From assembly GCF_009858175.1 (NCBI RefSeq), contig NZ_CP047393.1:3038001-3102000 (forward strand): DNA of 64,000 bases, given 5' to 3'. Position numbers and translations under genes: made by a program. Positions 1 through 8,662 of this stretch are shown here, in pieces. The notes under the pieces were generated by a model, which did not search any database, was not told where the DNA came from, and saw only the letters and a list, made by a program, of their open reading frames with translations. This DNA comes from Pontibacillus sp. HMF3514. Its GTDB lineage: Bacteria > Bacillota > Bacilli > Bacillales > BH030062. Each line of letters starts with the position of its first letter. Position 1 is the stretch's first letter.

Positions 1-449
1 GCAACGAATTGCTCTACTCCATTATTTTCAATTTCTTCTGCTAACCCTTCATCCTTCACCTGTCTAGCTAACTGTTCATGCGTTGAATCAAGACCAGGGC
101 TGCCACTCTCTAAAAGAAGAGAACGAACACGAGTTGGATGGAGCATCGCAAATGATAAAGCAGTACGACCTCCCATTGAATACCCTAGAACATGGACATT
201 TGGTAGTGAGAGCTCATCAAGTAAATCATTCAAATCACCACATACAGATTCCATTGTGAAATCAGTACCCCCAATTGTTTCTCCGTGTCCCGGTAAATCC
301 ACTCGGATAAATTGAAGTGAGTCTTTGTGGTTTTCAACAAGTTGATCCCATGTATGTAAACTTCCTGTGAAACCATGTAAAAGTAATACAGGAGGACCTT
401 CACCTTGTATATCAATCCTATACTTGATTTGATTTATGTGCCTATACAA
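1..449 (-). CDS. menH: 2-succinyl-6-hydroxy-2,4-cyclohexadiene-1-carboxylate synthase MenH (partial)
   Basis: This is the N-terminal half of an alpha/beta hydrolase; the 3' end runs off the left edge of the window. I start it at a TTG (449..447) that sits 8 bases after an AGGAGG ribosome site, and this reading frame is open to the edge. The translation shows the oxyanion motif HGFTGS, a DLPGHGE segment and the nucleophile elbow GYSMGG. MenH removes pyruvate from the MenD product in menaquinone synthesis. It follows menF and menD in the same direction with 18 bases between the menD stop and this start, so one operon is likely; menB and menE probably lie outside the window. The assignment rests mainly on context, since many hydrolases share these motifs. 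Confidence 0.88.
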   Translation of the reverse strand, partial: MYRHINQIKYRIDIQGEGPPVLLLHGFTGSLHTWDQLVENHKDSLQFIRVDLPGHGETIGGTDFTMESVCGDLNDLLDELSLPNVHVLGYSMGGRTALSFAMLHPTRVRSLLLESGSPGLDSTHEQLARQVKDEGLAEEIENNGVEQFV

Positions 450-467
450 TTTGAAGTCCTCCTCATT

Positions 468-2207
468 TTATAAATCATCAATTTCATTCTCAATAGCTTC
501 CTCAACAGCTTTCCATTTGGACCGATGCCAATTTGCATTTTCATCTCTTCTTGTCATGACTTCAATGACTGACAAGCCTTCACGTATTTCTAACAATTCT
601 TCACGTAAATGAGACCATGATTCCACACGTGAAAATGCCCCTCCATACATGGAGACGACTTTCTCAAAATCAATATCGAGAGGTGTTCCAAATAAGGCTT
701 CAAAATGATCGGGATGCTGCGCTTGAGGAAGAAAAGAGAAGATTCCTCCACCCTGATTATTAATCACAATGATTCGTAAACGTATTCCATATTGTTTGGC
801 TACAAGCAATCCATTTAAATCATGGAAAAACGATAAGTCACCTAATATCAGCGTTACTTCTTCGCCATGTGCAGCAGCTCCAAGTGCACTGGAAGCTAAT
901 CCGTCAATTCCATTTACACCTCGATTAGCTAATACGCGTATGGATTTAGGACTTGTAAACATAAATGTATCCAGATCACGTATAGGCATACTATTCCCCA
1001 CATAAATCGTACCTTGCTCTGGTAACAACTCCATTAATTCACTAAAAACATGCCCTTCTGTTACAGGCTCTTCACCTCTATCTTCTAGAAGAGTAGCCTT
1101 GGCTATACGATTGGAATCTTGCCAAAACTTTAACCACTCTTTATCAAAAAACAAATCAGAGCTCTCTTGAGCTAATGCTTTACACAACGCTTTTCCATCC
1201 GCATAAATAAACTCTGTAGAACTTGTCGTAGGCTCACGATGACCTTCAAAATCTTCTACAACGAAGTGAGATATATCCTGATTCTCTTTTAACATTAGCA
1301 TATAAGGTTTGGATACAGGCATAGCACCAAAACGAATGATAAAGTCAGGCTTCATTTTCCCTCTTAATTTAGTACTTTTTAGAATAGCATCATAGGATTC
1401 AATAACATGATCCTTTTCATGCTCCCCTGCTCTTATCTGCGATAAAGGATCTGCTAAAATAGGTAACTGCAATACTTTTGCTAGTTGGGTAACTTGTTCT
1501 GGAAGTTCTCCATCCCATTGAGGCCCACATACGATTAGACCTTTTTTTCCAGATTGAATCTTCTGTTTCAAAAAGGCCAAATTTTGAGGGTCTAAATGAC
1601 GTTTCCCTTTAATGTGAGTCTGAAAGCCTTTCGTCCGTCTGCCCCAAACATTCTCTAGCGTAAAGTCTGGAACAAGAGGTTCACGAAATGGAAAATTCAA
1701 GTGAACTGGACCCTGGTTACCATCTGAGGCTGTATGACAAGCCCGAGCAGCTATACTTCGAATATAACGGAGCATTTTATCGGAGCTCTCAGGCAGCGCA
1801 ACCTCTTGAAACCATTTCACGAAATGGCTATACATATGAATCTGGTCAATCGCTTGTGGAGCTCCAACATTTCGAAGTTCGTGCGGTCGATCTGCAGTTA
1901 AAATAACTAGCGGGACTCGACTATAATAGGCTTCGATAATAGCAGGATAATAGTTAGCCGCTGCCGTTCCAGATGTACAGACTAATGCTACGGGTTTCTT
2001 TTGCTGCTTTGCCATACCAAGAGCAAAAAAGGCAGCTGATCGTTCATCCAGCTGGATCCAATGGTTCATCCCAGTATGTTCAGCTGCTGTCATAGCAAGT
2101 GGGGTTGAGCGTGATCCGGGTGAAATAACAATATTATCTACACCGCTAGCCACTAATTCATCAATAAAATGTCCCACGTATCTCGTTAACGATTCTGTAT
2201 GATTCAT
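468..2207 (-). CDS. menD: SEPHCHC synthase MenD
   Basis: This 579-residue protein is a thiamine-diphosphate enzyme that condenses 2-oxoglutarate with isochorismate, the first committed step of menaquinone synthesis. Visible features are the N-terminal pyrimidine-binding part with the catalytic-type glutamate in DERSAAFFALG (about residues 53-63), a central domain, and the C-terminal diphosphate-binding motif beginning GDLSFFHDLNG and ending near NNQGGGIF (about 456-490). Length fits the family. Its ATG overlaps the menF stop codon in an ATGA junction, which implies translational coupling. No oddity is visible. Confidence 0.97.
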   Translation of the reverse strand: MNHTESLTRYVGHFIDELVASGVDNIVISPGSRSTPLAMTAAEHTGMNHWIQLDERSAAFFALGMAKQQKKPVALVCTSGTAAANYYPAIIEAYYSRVPLVILTADRPHELRNVGAPQAIDQIHMYSHFVKWFQEVALPESSDKMLRYIRSIAARACHTASDGNQGPVHLNFPFREPLVPDFTLENVWGRRTKGFQTHIKGKRHLDPQNLAFLKQKIQSGKKGLIVCGPQWDGELPEQVTQLAKVLQLPILADPLSQIRAGEHEKDHVIESYDAILKSTKLRGKMKPDFIIRFGAMPVSKPYMLMLKENQDISHFVVEDFEGHREPTTSSTEFIYADGKALCKALAQESSDLFFDKEWLKFWQDSNRIAKATLLEDRGEEPVTEGHVFSELMELLPEQGTIYVGNSMPIRDLDTFMFTSPKSIRVLANRGVNGIDGLASSALGAAAHGEEVTLILGDLSFFHDLNGLLVAKQYGIRLRIIVINNQGGGIFSFLPQAQHPDHFEALFGTPLDIDFEKVVSMYGGAFSRVESWSHLREELLEIREGLSVIEVMTRRDENANWHRSKWKAVEEAIENEIDDL

Positions 2208-3592
2208 GTTCTTCCTCCTAGCGCATTTAACATAGGGAGGAATTTTATAGCTGTTTCCTCATATTCCGCTTCAGGCATAGAATCTTCTACAATTCCACAA
2301 CCTGAATACAGCACAGTTTTGTTCTTCTTAACCAAACCAGAACGGATCGCTACAGCAAATTCACCGTTGTCCTTATAATCAAACCAACCAACAGGTGAAG
2401 CGTACCACCCTCTATCAAAAGGTTCATGTTCACGTATATAAGAGAGAGCCTCTTGACGTGGGTATCCATTTAACGCAGGAGTAGGATGGAGTTTTTCTAC
2501 AACTTCTAAAATGGTATATCCAACTCGAAGTTTTGCTTCAACTGGTGTGTATAAGTGTTGAAGGTTTCTCAAAGGATAAATCACCGGTTCACTAGGAATT
2601 TGCACTTGATCACAACAGGATTCCACTGCCTCCCGGATCATTTGCACAACAAAATCATGTTCCTGAAGGTTTTTATTATCATGCAGTAGTTCCTCGCCAA
2701 GTGCTTGATCCTCCTCAGCCGTATCACCTCTAGCAATCGTACCCGCTAGGCAAGCTGAATGCAGTTCTCTGTTATCCACCTTAACTAGTCGTTCAGGTGT
2801 AGCTCCTAAGAAGCAAGAATCTCCACTCTCTATCGCAAAAACATAACTCTGCTGTTGCTCTTGTTGTAACGCATCAAGCACTGAAACAATACTCACATCT
2901 TGGTCAAAATTTACTTCTAGTTCTCTAGCCAACACCACTTTACTCATGTATCCTGATTGGATATCATGAGTCGCTTGTTTCACAATATCTTTCCATTCTA
3001 AAGGTTGAATCTCTTCCTTACCTATTATAGGTGGCATTTCATCTATTGAAGTTCCACCTTCCAAAAACTCCTGATAAGCCTGTGTTACAAACTGATAAAT
3101 ATCCTCAATATCATCTTCAGGATGAACCATAATATTAACTGTAAGATAATCTGCACTCTCCGTTTTTGTTAGCAAAAACATCGGAATGCTTACCTTGCTA
3201 TTCGGAAAATCCTCCCACACTGTTCTTGAATGGTCGTGAGGATCGAATGAAAAACCACCCAATGCAACAGGTCCTGTTCCTGATGATTCATAAGGGTTAT
3301 CAATAACAGCTTCTTCTATCAAAGCTTTCCACGCTTGTTGTATCGTGTTAAATCTGTTCTCTCCGGCTTCCAATGTAAAGGCAGAGCCGATTCCAACTAA
3401 GGTAAAAACATCGTCTGTACTTGTCCAGTAAACACGTTCCCCTTGATAAGCCTTTCCAGCTTGATAAAAACGAAATGGATCAGCTGTTTCCATTTGTTCC
3501 GTTACACTAATAAGCTGAGGCGTTTCAATATGGTGAATTTGCGATAAAGCTTTATAGAGTCTTTCATTATAATGTGTTGTTGTTCTAATCAT
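2204..3592 (-). CDS. menF: Isochorismate synthase MenF
   Basis: This 462-residue chorismate-binding enzyme converts chorismate to isochorismate. The N-terminal 200 residues are variable; the C-terminal half carries the conserved blocks SKVVLARE with the catalytic-type lysine, SACLAGTIARG, EHDFVVQMI, the ALNGYPRQEAL stretch and the magnesium-site segment GCGIVEDSMPEAEYEET near the end. The start has a GGAGG site 7 bases upstream. It is the first gene of the menF-menD-menH operon and is divergent from menA, so both halves of the pathway share this intergenic region. Confusion with anthranilate or salicylate synthase is unlikely given the neighbours. Confidence 0.96.
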   Translation of the reverse strand: MIRTTTHYNERLYKALSQIHHIETPQLISVTEQMETADPFRFYQAGKAYQGERVYWTSTDDVFTLVGIGSAFTLEAGENRFNTIQQAWKALIEEAVIDNPYESSGTGPVALGGFSFDPHDHSRTVWEDFPNSKVSIPMFLLTKTESADYLTVNIMVHPEDDIEDIYQFVTQAYQEFLEGGTSIDEMPPIIGKEEIQPLEWKDIVKQATHDIQSGYMSKVVLARELEVNFDQDVSIVSVLDALQQEQQQSYVFAIESGDSCFLGATPERLVKVDNRELHSACLAGTIARGDTAEEDQALGEELLHDNKNLQEHDFVVQMIREAVESCCDQVQIPSEPVIYPLRNLQHLYTPVEAKLRVGYTILEVVEKLHPTPALNGYPRQEALSYIREHEPFDRGWYASPVGWFDYKDNGEFAVAIRSGLVKKNKTVLYSGCGIVEDSMPEAEYEETAIKFLPMLNALGGRT

Positions 3593-3760
3593 AAATTGCC
3601 CTCCAATCCCTCAAGGACTTCTTCGAGACAATGGTCTATTTAGACTAGGCTCGTTCTGTAAAATTGATCTAATTTCATAAATTCCCATCTTTTATTTTAT
3701 TCTCTTTTTCCCGATTCCTCAACCTATGCTTATTATTCCCATTCACTTCCTTCTCCGTCA

Positions 3761-3789
3761 TTGACACCATAGGGCACTTTGCCTAAACT
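3761..3789 (+). promoter_or_regulatory. SigA-type promoter of menA
   Basis: TTGACA at 3761-3766 is followed by a 17-base spacer and TAAACT at 3784-3789. Transcription would begin near 3796. This places the upstream TTG at 3779 inside the promoter and supports the ATG at 3842 as the menA start. Confidence 0.6.
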
Positions 3790-3841
3790 AAAGAATGGAT
3801 TATGTATGAACATAGCCTTCATACAAAGGGAGAGAAGAACC

Positions 3842-4789
3842 ATGACGAACATGAATAAAAAAGACATACAATCAGCATTAAATGAACGAAAAGGCTGGCA
3901 AGTTTGGTGGAGATTACTAAGACCTCACACATTAACTGCAGCTTTTGTCCCTGTATTCATTGGAACGATGTTAGCAAGCCTCGAAGAATCTATTAACTTA
4001 CCATTATTTGCAGCAATGCTTTTTGCTTCTATTTTAATTCAGGCTGCAACAAATATGTTTAATGAATACTATGATTATGTACGAGGATTGGATACAGAGC
4101 AATCTATAGGTATCGGAGGGACTATTGTTAGGGATGGAATCTCCCCTAAAACCGTACTTGGTCTCGCACTCGGATTCTTTGGTACAGCTATGTTACTTGG
4201 TGTTTTTATTTGTATAGCTACTACATGGTGGATTGCTGCTATCGGAGCTATCTCCATGGCCTTTGGCTACCTTTACACAGGTGGTCCATATCCAATTGCT
4301 TACACGCCATTTGGTGAAGTGGTAGCAGGTTTCTTCATGGGAACAGTTATCATTGGTATCAGCTATTATATTCAAACATTATCTTTATCCTATTCAGTTC
4401 TATTTGTATCAATTCCTGTAGCTATACTTATTGGAGCAATCCTGCTTGCCAATAACATTCGAGATTTAGAAGGGGACAAAAAGAATGGTCGAAAAACGAT
4501 CGCCATTCTATTAGGAAAACGCGGAGCTATACAATTCCTAAAAGTTCTTTTCATCACTGCCTATGGCTCAGTAGGCATATACATTGTCCTCGGTATCTTA
4601 CCGATTTGGTCAGCTATCGTACTTTTAGCACTACCTAAAACAATTGGCGCTATCCATGTGTTTAAATCAGGTAATACGCCACTTGAAATGATGCCAGCTA
4701 TGAAATATACCGCTCAAACAAATACGATTTTTGGTTTCTTATTGGGAGTATCTATTTTAATCCAGTTACTTATACCATTCTCAATTTAG
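3842..4789 (+). CDS. menA: 1,4-dihydroxy-2-naphthoate polyprenyltransferase MenA
   Basis: This 315-residue membrane protein of the UbiA prenyltransferase family attaches the polyprenyl tail to dihydroxynaphthoate. It has about eight hydrophobic segments, the first aspartate-rich motif NMFNEYYDYVRGLD near residue 75, and a second conserved region around NNIRDLEGDKKNGRKT. The reading frame is open further upstream, but I chose the ATG at 3842 because GGGAGAGAAG lies just before it and a promoter overlaps the longer start. It is transcribed away from menFDH and ends in a strong terminator. Confidence 0.95.
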   Translation: MTNMNKKDIQSALNERKGWQVWWRLLRPHTLTAAFVPVFIGTMLASLEESINLPLFAAMLFASILIQAATNMFNEYYDYVRGLDTEQSIGIGGTIVRDGISPKTVLGLALGFFGTAMLLGVFICIATTWWIAAIGAISMAFGYLYTGGPYPIAYTPFGEVVAGFFMGTVIIGISYYIQTLSLSYSVLFVSIPVAILIGAILLANNIRDLEGDKKNGRKTIAILLGKRGAIQFLKVLFITAYGSVGIYIVLGILPIWSAIVLLALPKTIGAIHVFKSGNTPLEMMPAMKYTAQTNTIFGFLLGVSILIQLLIPFSI

Positions 4790-4797
4790 TCACTCAA

Positions 4798-4836
4798 AAA
4801 CCTCCAAGCTTTATGGATAAGCTTGGAGGTTTTTTA
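4798..4836 (+). terminator. Rho-independent terminator after menA
   Basis: The inverted repeat AACCTCCAAGCTT / AAGCTTGGAGGTT is followed by a run of T. Confidence 0.9.
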
Positions 4837-4964
4837 TATACCAAATCAGGTTATGTAATATTTTACATCCATTATAAATCATTATCGTGGGTAATATAAA
4901 AATGCTGATATTTACTGTTCAAATTAAAAATTTTAAGTTTAATAAAATTTTTTCCGGGTAATTA

Positions 4965-4993
4965 TTGACCATATGTCAGCTTTAGGTTACACT
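4965..4993 (+). promoter_or_regulatory. Promoter of the glutamine synthetase gene
   Basis: TTGACC at 4965-4970, a 17-base spacer and TACACT at 4988-4993 give a plausible vegetative promoter with a start near 5000. A GlnR/TnrA box begins at 4997, so a bound repressor would cover the start point. Confidence 0.55.
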
Positions 4994-4996
4994 ACA

Positions 4997-5013
4997 TGTA
5001 ATGTTTCCTGACA
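4997..5013 (+). promoter_or_regulatory. GlnR/TnrA box
   Basis: TGTAATGTTTCCTGACA matches the Bacillus GlnR/TnrA consensus TGTNAN7TNACA at every fixed position. It overlaps the predicted transcription start of the downstream glutamine synthetase, a position expected for repression by GlnR under nitrogen excess. A second similar inverted pair at 4974-4991 has 8 instead of 7 central bases and lies between the -35 and -10. Confidence 0.75.
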
Positions 5014-5076
5014 TAATAAAAATTGTTACTCATATACATAAATGTGTAACAACAAAAAACAAAGCGAGGAGATCTT

Positions 5077-6387
5077 ATGGCTAATACTAAAGAACTCATC
5101 AAAAAAGAAGTACAAGAACATGGAGTAGAATTCATCCTACTTGAATTCACAGATATGCTTGGTTACACAAAAAACGTTGAACTACCAGTTGAAGAACTTG
5201 AGAATATCCTAGATAATGAAGCGATGTTTGACAGTTCGTCCATCGTTGGTTTCTCTGACATTCAAGAAAGTGACATGTATCTATACCCTGATTTAGATAC
5301 ATTTAAAGTACTACCTTCAATCGTTTCTGAAGAACCAACTGCACGATTTATTTGTGACATTTATAAACCAGATGGTACACCATTCGAAGGTGACCCTCGC
5401 TACATTCTTAAACGCGCAATGCAAGAAGCAGAAAACATGGGTTACACTATTAATGTTGGTCCTGAACCTGAATTCTTCCTATTCAAATTGAATGAAGAAG
5501 GTTACCCAATCCGTAAAATGAACGACCGTGGTGGTTATTTTGACGCTTCACCTAAAGACAAAGGTGATTCCGTACGCCGTGACATCGTTCGTACACTTAA
5601 GAAGTTCGGTTTCCAAATGGAAGCTTCTCACCACGAGGTAGCTCAAGGACAACACGAAATCAACTTCCGTTTTGATGATATGCTGAAAACAGCAGACAAT
5701 ATCCAAACATTCAAGAGCGTTGTAAAAGACGTGGCTACAAACCACGATTATCACGCAACGTTCATGCCTAAACCAATCAGCGGTGAGAACGGTTCAGGAA
5801 TGCACGCTCACTTATCCTTATTCAAAGATGGCGAGAGTGCTTTCTATGACGAGACAGCTGAAGATGGCGTTTCTGAAACAATGAAACAGTTTATGGCTGG
5901 TATTTTGAAACATGCAAACGCAATTGCAGCTATTACAAACCCAAGTGTTAACTCTTACAAACGTCTAGTACCTGGTTACGAAGCACCTGTAAGTGTTGCA
6001 TGGTCTCACTCTAACCGTTCTTGTATGATTCGCGTACCAAATACACGTGGTCTTGGTACACGATTCGAAGTTCGTAACCCAGATCCGTCCGCCAATCCGT
6101 ATTTAACTTTAGCTGTTTTAATTCAAGCTGGTCTTGAAGGAATCCGCAAAGGTCTAGATGCTGGTGAGGCAGAGACTCGTAACCTTTATGAGGTTGAAGA
6201 CGAAAGCGTACCAACATTACCGACTAACTTAAAAGAAGCTATTACTGCACTTCAGAAGGATGAACTTCTTATGAATGCACTAGGTGAGCACACTTCTTGT
6301 GTATTCATTAAAGAAAAAGAAGCAGAATGGTCTGAGTATTCCCTACAAGTTAGTAAGTGGGAAATGGATAAATATATGCACAATTAA
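5077..6387 (+). CDS. glnA: Type I glutamine synthetase
   Basis: This 436-residue enzyme of the GlnA family makes glutamine from glutamate, ammonia and ATP. Conserved pieces include ESDMYLYPD, PEPEFFLF, GQHEINFRF, NGSGMHAHLSLF, the flap region RLVPGYEAPVSVAW and RNPDPSANPYL. A GAGGAG site precedes the ATG, and a full GlnR/TnrA box precedes the gene. Two points differ from the Bacillus subtilis enzyme: FDGSSI reads FDSSSI here, and the position I align with the feedback-inhibition arginine (R62) is aspartate (D61). No glnR is adjacent, so this may be a second glutamine synthetase rather than the glnRA copy. The reaction is well supported; the exact regulatory class is not. Confidence 0.93.
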   Translation: MANTKELIKKEVQEHGVEFILLEFTDMLGYTKNVELPVEELENILDNEAMFDSSSIVGFSDIQESDMYLYPDLDTFKVLPSIVSEEPTARFICDIYKPDGTPFEGDPRYILKRAMQEAENMGYTINVGPEPEFFLFKLNEEGYPIRKMNDRGGYFDASPKDKGDSVRRDIVRTLKKFGFQMEASHHEVAQGQHEINFRFDDMLKTADNIQTFKSVVKDVATNHDYHATFMPKPISGENGSGMHAHLSLFKDGESAFYDETAEDGVSETMKQFMAGILKHANAIAAITNPSVNSYKRLVPGYEAPVSVAWSHSNRSCMIRVPNTRGLGTRFEVRNPDPSANPYLTLAVLIQAGLEGIRKGLDAGEAETRNLYEVEDESVPTLPTNLKEAITALQKDELLMNALGEHTSCVFIKEKEAEWSEYSLQVSKWEMDKYMHN

Positions 6388-6401
6388 TTAATAGTAAAGA
6401 T

Positions 6402-6437
6402 AAAGCAGATGTGAACATTTCACATCTGCTTTTTTTA
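6402..6437 (+). terminator. Terminator after glutamine synthetase gene
   Basis: AAAGCAGATGTGAA / TTTCACATCTGCTTT followed by seven T in total. Repeat copy A begins 8 bases later. Confidence 0.92.
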
Positions 6438-6444
6438 TGCTTTA

Positions 6445-7056
6445 TTCAGTTATATGGCAGTAATATGGAATAACTGTTTTAGTGAGATAGGCGGTTCCGT
6501 TGCTATTGTGGAGTGCGGTGGGCTTGGGAACGGGTTGCTTTCCCCGGACGAACGATCGAGCCTCCTCATCCGCTACGCTTCTTGCGGGGTCTCGCTCGCC
6601 CGTTTTTCCGGAGGAGTCAACCCGTTCCCAAGCCCACCTTAGCCGAATGGTGATTAACTGAACCGCAGAGAGAATGTGAGGAAATGCTTGCGGACATTTA
6701 TTCCGTTATTTGCATCAAATCACCTTGAAAAACCCCAATTTGTCACAAATAAGGTACCATATGTCCGTAACGACTCTCGAAATGCCTTAAAAGTTCAAAA
6801 TAACGGAATAAATGTCCGTAAGGTTTAGAACTCACACACTAGGGTCCGTTATTCTTCATAAACGCAAAGGGGGGAAGGAAACGGCAAACTCCAGTGGTAG
6901 AAAGGGCAGATGAGACCCCACAGAGAACGGAGTGAACGAGGAGGCTCAGCTGGTCTTCCACAGGAGTATTGCCGTTTCTCTGAACCCCTACCTCTCATAA
7001 AAGCAACGGACTGCTCTCAACTTATCTCGATTCCAAGTCTTCAAGATAAGGGGGCT
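6445..7056 (+). repeat. Long modular hairpin repeat, copy A
   Basis: This 612-base intergenic element recurs at 35344-35954, 47549-48155 (inverted), 63414-63950 (rearranged) and as a remnant at 40408-40527. From left to right it has a terminus starting TTCAGTTATATGGCAG, hairpin module 1 bounded by CGGTTC (6492) and GAACCG (6660) with perfect 21-base arms at 6517-6537 and 6618-6638, a linker with a perfect 19-base inverted repeat (6691-6709 and 6800-6818), hairpin module 2 with arms at 6877-6897 and 6958-6978, and a terminus ending GGGGGCT. It carries no transposase and I see no target-site duplication. Short open frames across module 1 are stem artefacts. The remaining 130 bases to the next gene hold only its leader. 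Confidence 0.9.
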
Positions 7057-7183
7057 ATAATGAAAAATGCCACTAAGTATCTTTCCTCCCTTAATCCTCA
7101 CAGAATATTCCCATTCCTATACATGTATCCCATTTATTCGAATACATTTGTATTATGAATGTCATCTTAGAGGAGGACGTACT

Positions 7184-8602
7184 TTGATTATTCATGTAGT
7201 CCAAAAAGGAGATTCCTTGTGGCAAATTGCAAACCGTTACGGAGTTAGTTACTCTGATATTTCCACTATTAATGAATTACCTAACCCTAATCAATTAGTC
7301 GTCGGTCAGTCTTTAGTTATTCCTATACCTGCTAAGCAACACACTGTAAAAAGTGGCGAATCACTTTGGCAAATCGCTCAACAATACGGTGTGTCACCCC
7401 AATCCATCATTCAAGCGAATCAACAATTAAGTGACCCATCATCTATCAGTCCAGGAATGAAGATCGTTATACCAGCCAGAACACACGTGGTTCAACCTGG
7501 AGAAAACCTCTCACAAATCGCTCAGCAATACGGTGTTTCCGTAAATGCAATCGTTACAGAAAATCAAATTCAAGATCCAAGCGCTATATCACCTGGTATG
7601 AGTTTAGTCATCCCTTATCCGAAACCAACAATTGAGGTAAATGCTTTCGTCACAAAAATGGGAGAAGAAGGAGCTCAGCTCACAAGGGAAAGAGCCTCTG
7701 CTTTAACCTATATCACACCCTTTGTTTACACAATGAAACAAGATGGAAGTTTAGATTCAATCAATGACACCCCTATTATTCAAGCAGCTCAAAACAACAA
7801 TGTTGTACCTATGATGAGTATTACGAACTTCACTCCAACGGATCCTGGTTCTGATTTAGCTCAGACTATACTCTCTAGCACGGAACTACAAAACACGTTA
7901 CTCGATAATATCGTTAATGTGATGCAAAACAAAGGGTATCAAGGAATTAATATAGACTTTGAAAATGTATATCCAGAAGATAAGGAGAACTATAATAAAT
8001 TCCTCCAACGTTCTGTGGACCGTTTGAAACCATTAGGATATTTTGTTTCTACTTCGTTAGCACCTAAAGAAAGTGCAGAAAAGAAAGGTTTGTTATATGA
8101 GGCGCATGACTACGAAGCTCATGGAAGAATCGCTGATTTTGTAGTATTAATGACGTATGAATGGGGTTACCGATTAGGGCCGCCACAAGCCATTTCACCT
8201 GTTAACCAAATGGAAGATGTTGTTCAATATGCTTTAACTGTGATGCCTCCGGAAAAGATTCTTTTAGGATTCCAATTATATGCACGCGACTGGCTCCTGC
8301 CACACCAAGAAGGTCAAGAAGCTGAAACCTTTGATATGCAAGAAGCTATTCGAAGAGCTGCTAAATATAATGCCGATATCCAATATGATGAATTAACGCA
8401 ATCGCCTTTCTTCAGGTACTACGATGAACAAGGACGACAACATGAAGTCTGGTTCGAGGATGCAAGAAGTACTCAAGCCAAATTTGACCTCGTTACAGAC
8501 AACAATTTGAGAGGGTTAAGTTATTGGGAGCTAGGATTTCCATTTTCTCAAAACTGGGTGTTACTTCAAGATCGATTTAATACCAAAAAAATTGAAACAT
8601 GA
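7184..8602 (+). CDS. yaaH: LysM-GH18 spore germination glucosaminidase, YaaH/SleL type
   Basis: The protein has 472 residues: three N-terminal LysM peptidoglycan-binding repeats (about residues 2-48, 52-100 and 101-150, each with a QxGDSLWQIA-like core) and a C-terminal glycoside hydrolase 18 domain with the catalytic stretch GINIDFENV and a YEWGYR segment. Such proteins act on cortex fragments during spore germination. I chose the TTG at 7184 because AGGAGGACG lies 5 bases before it and the product then begins directly with the first LysM repeat, as in YaaH. The family usually has two LysM repeats; three here is a modest difference. There is no signal peptide, as usual for these spore proteins. 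Confidence 0.9.
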   Translation: MIIHVVQKGDSLWQIANRYGVSYSDISTINELPNPNQLVVGQSLVIPIPAKQHTVKSGESLWQIAQQYGVSPQSIIQANQQLSDPSSISPGMKIVIPARTHVVQPGENLSQIAQQYGVSVNAIVTENQIQDPSAISPGMSLVIPYPKPTIEVNAFVTKMGEEGAQLTRERASALTYITPFVYTMKQDGSLDSINDTPIIQAAQNNNVVPMMSITNFTPTDPGSDLAQTILSSTELQNTLLDNIVNVMQNKGYQGINIDFENVYPEDKENYNKFLQRSVDRLKPLGYFVSTSLAPKESAEKKGLLYEAHDYEAHGRIADFVVLMTYEWGYRLGPPQAISPVNQMEDVVQYALTVMPPEKILLGFQLYARDWLLPHQEGQEAETFDMQEAIRRAAKYNADIQYDELTQSPFFRYYDEQGRQHEVWFEDARSTQAKFDLVTDNNLRGLSYWELGFPFSQNWVLLQDRFNTKKIET

Positions 8603-8628
8603 TAAACAAAAACGCCTCCCAAAATAGG

Positions 8629-8662
8629 AAATCGCAACGTCTTAGATGACGTTGCGATTTTT
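8629..8662 (+). terminator. Terminator after yaaH-like gene
   Basis: AAATCGCAACGTC / GACGTTGCGATTT followed by T. It could also serve the minus-strand gene remnant on its right. Confidence 0.85.

Noticed and set aside
4974-4991. Second GlnR/TnrA box before the glutamine synthetase gene
   Set aside because: TGTCA and TTACA are separated by 8 rather than 7 bases, so I list it only as a possible weak site.
6454-6642. Open frames of about 60-87 codons in each copy of the long repeat (also 35353-35541, 47964-48158, 63375-63681)
   Set aside because: They lie across hairpin arms, occur on both strands because the element is palindromic, lack ribosome sites and do not show codon-level conservation.
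7109-7150. SigE/SigK sporulation promoter before the yaaH-like gene
   Set aside because: GAATATT and GAATACATT resemble the elements, but the spacing of about 20 bases does not fit the consensus.
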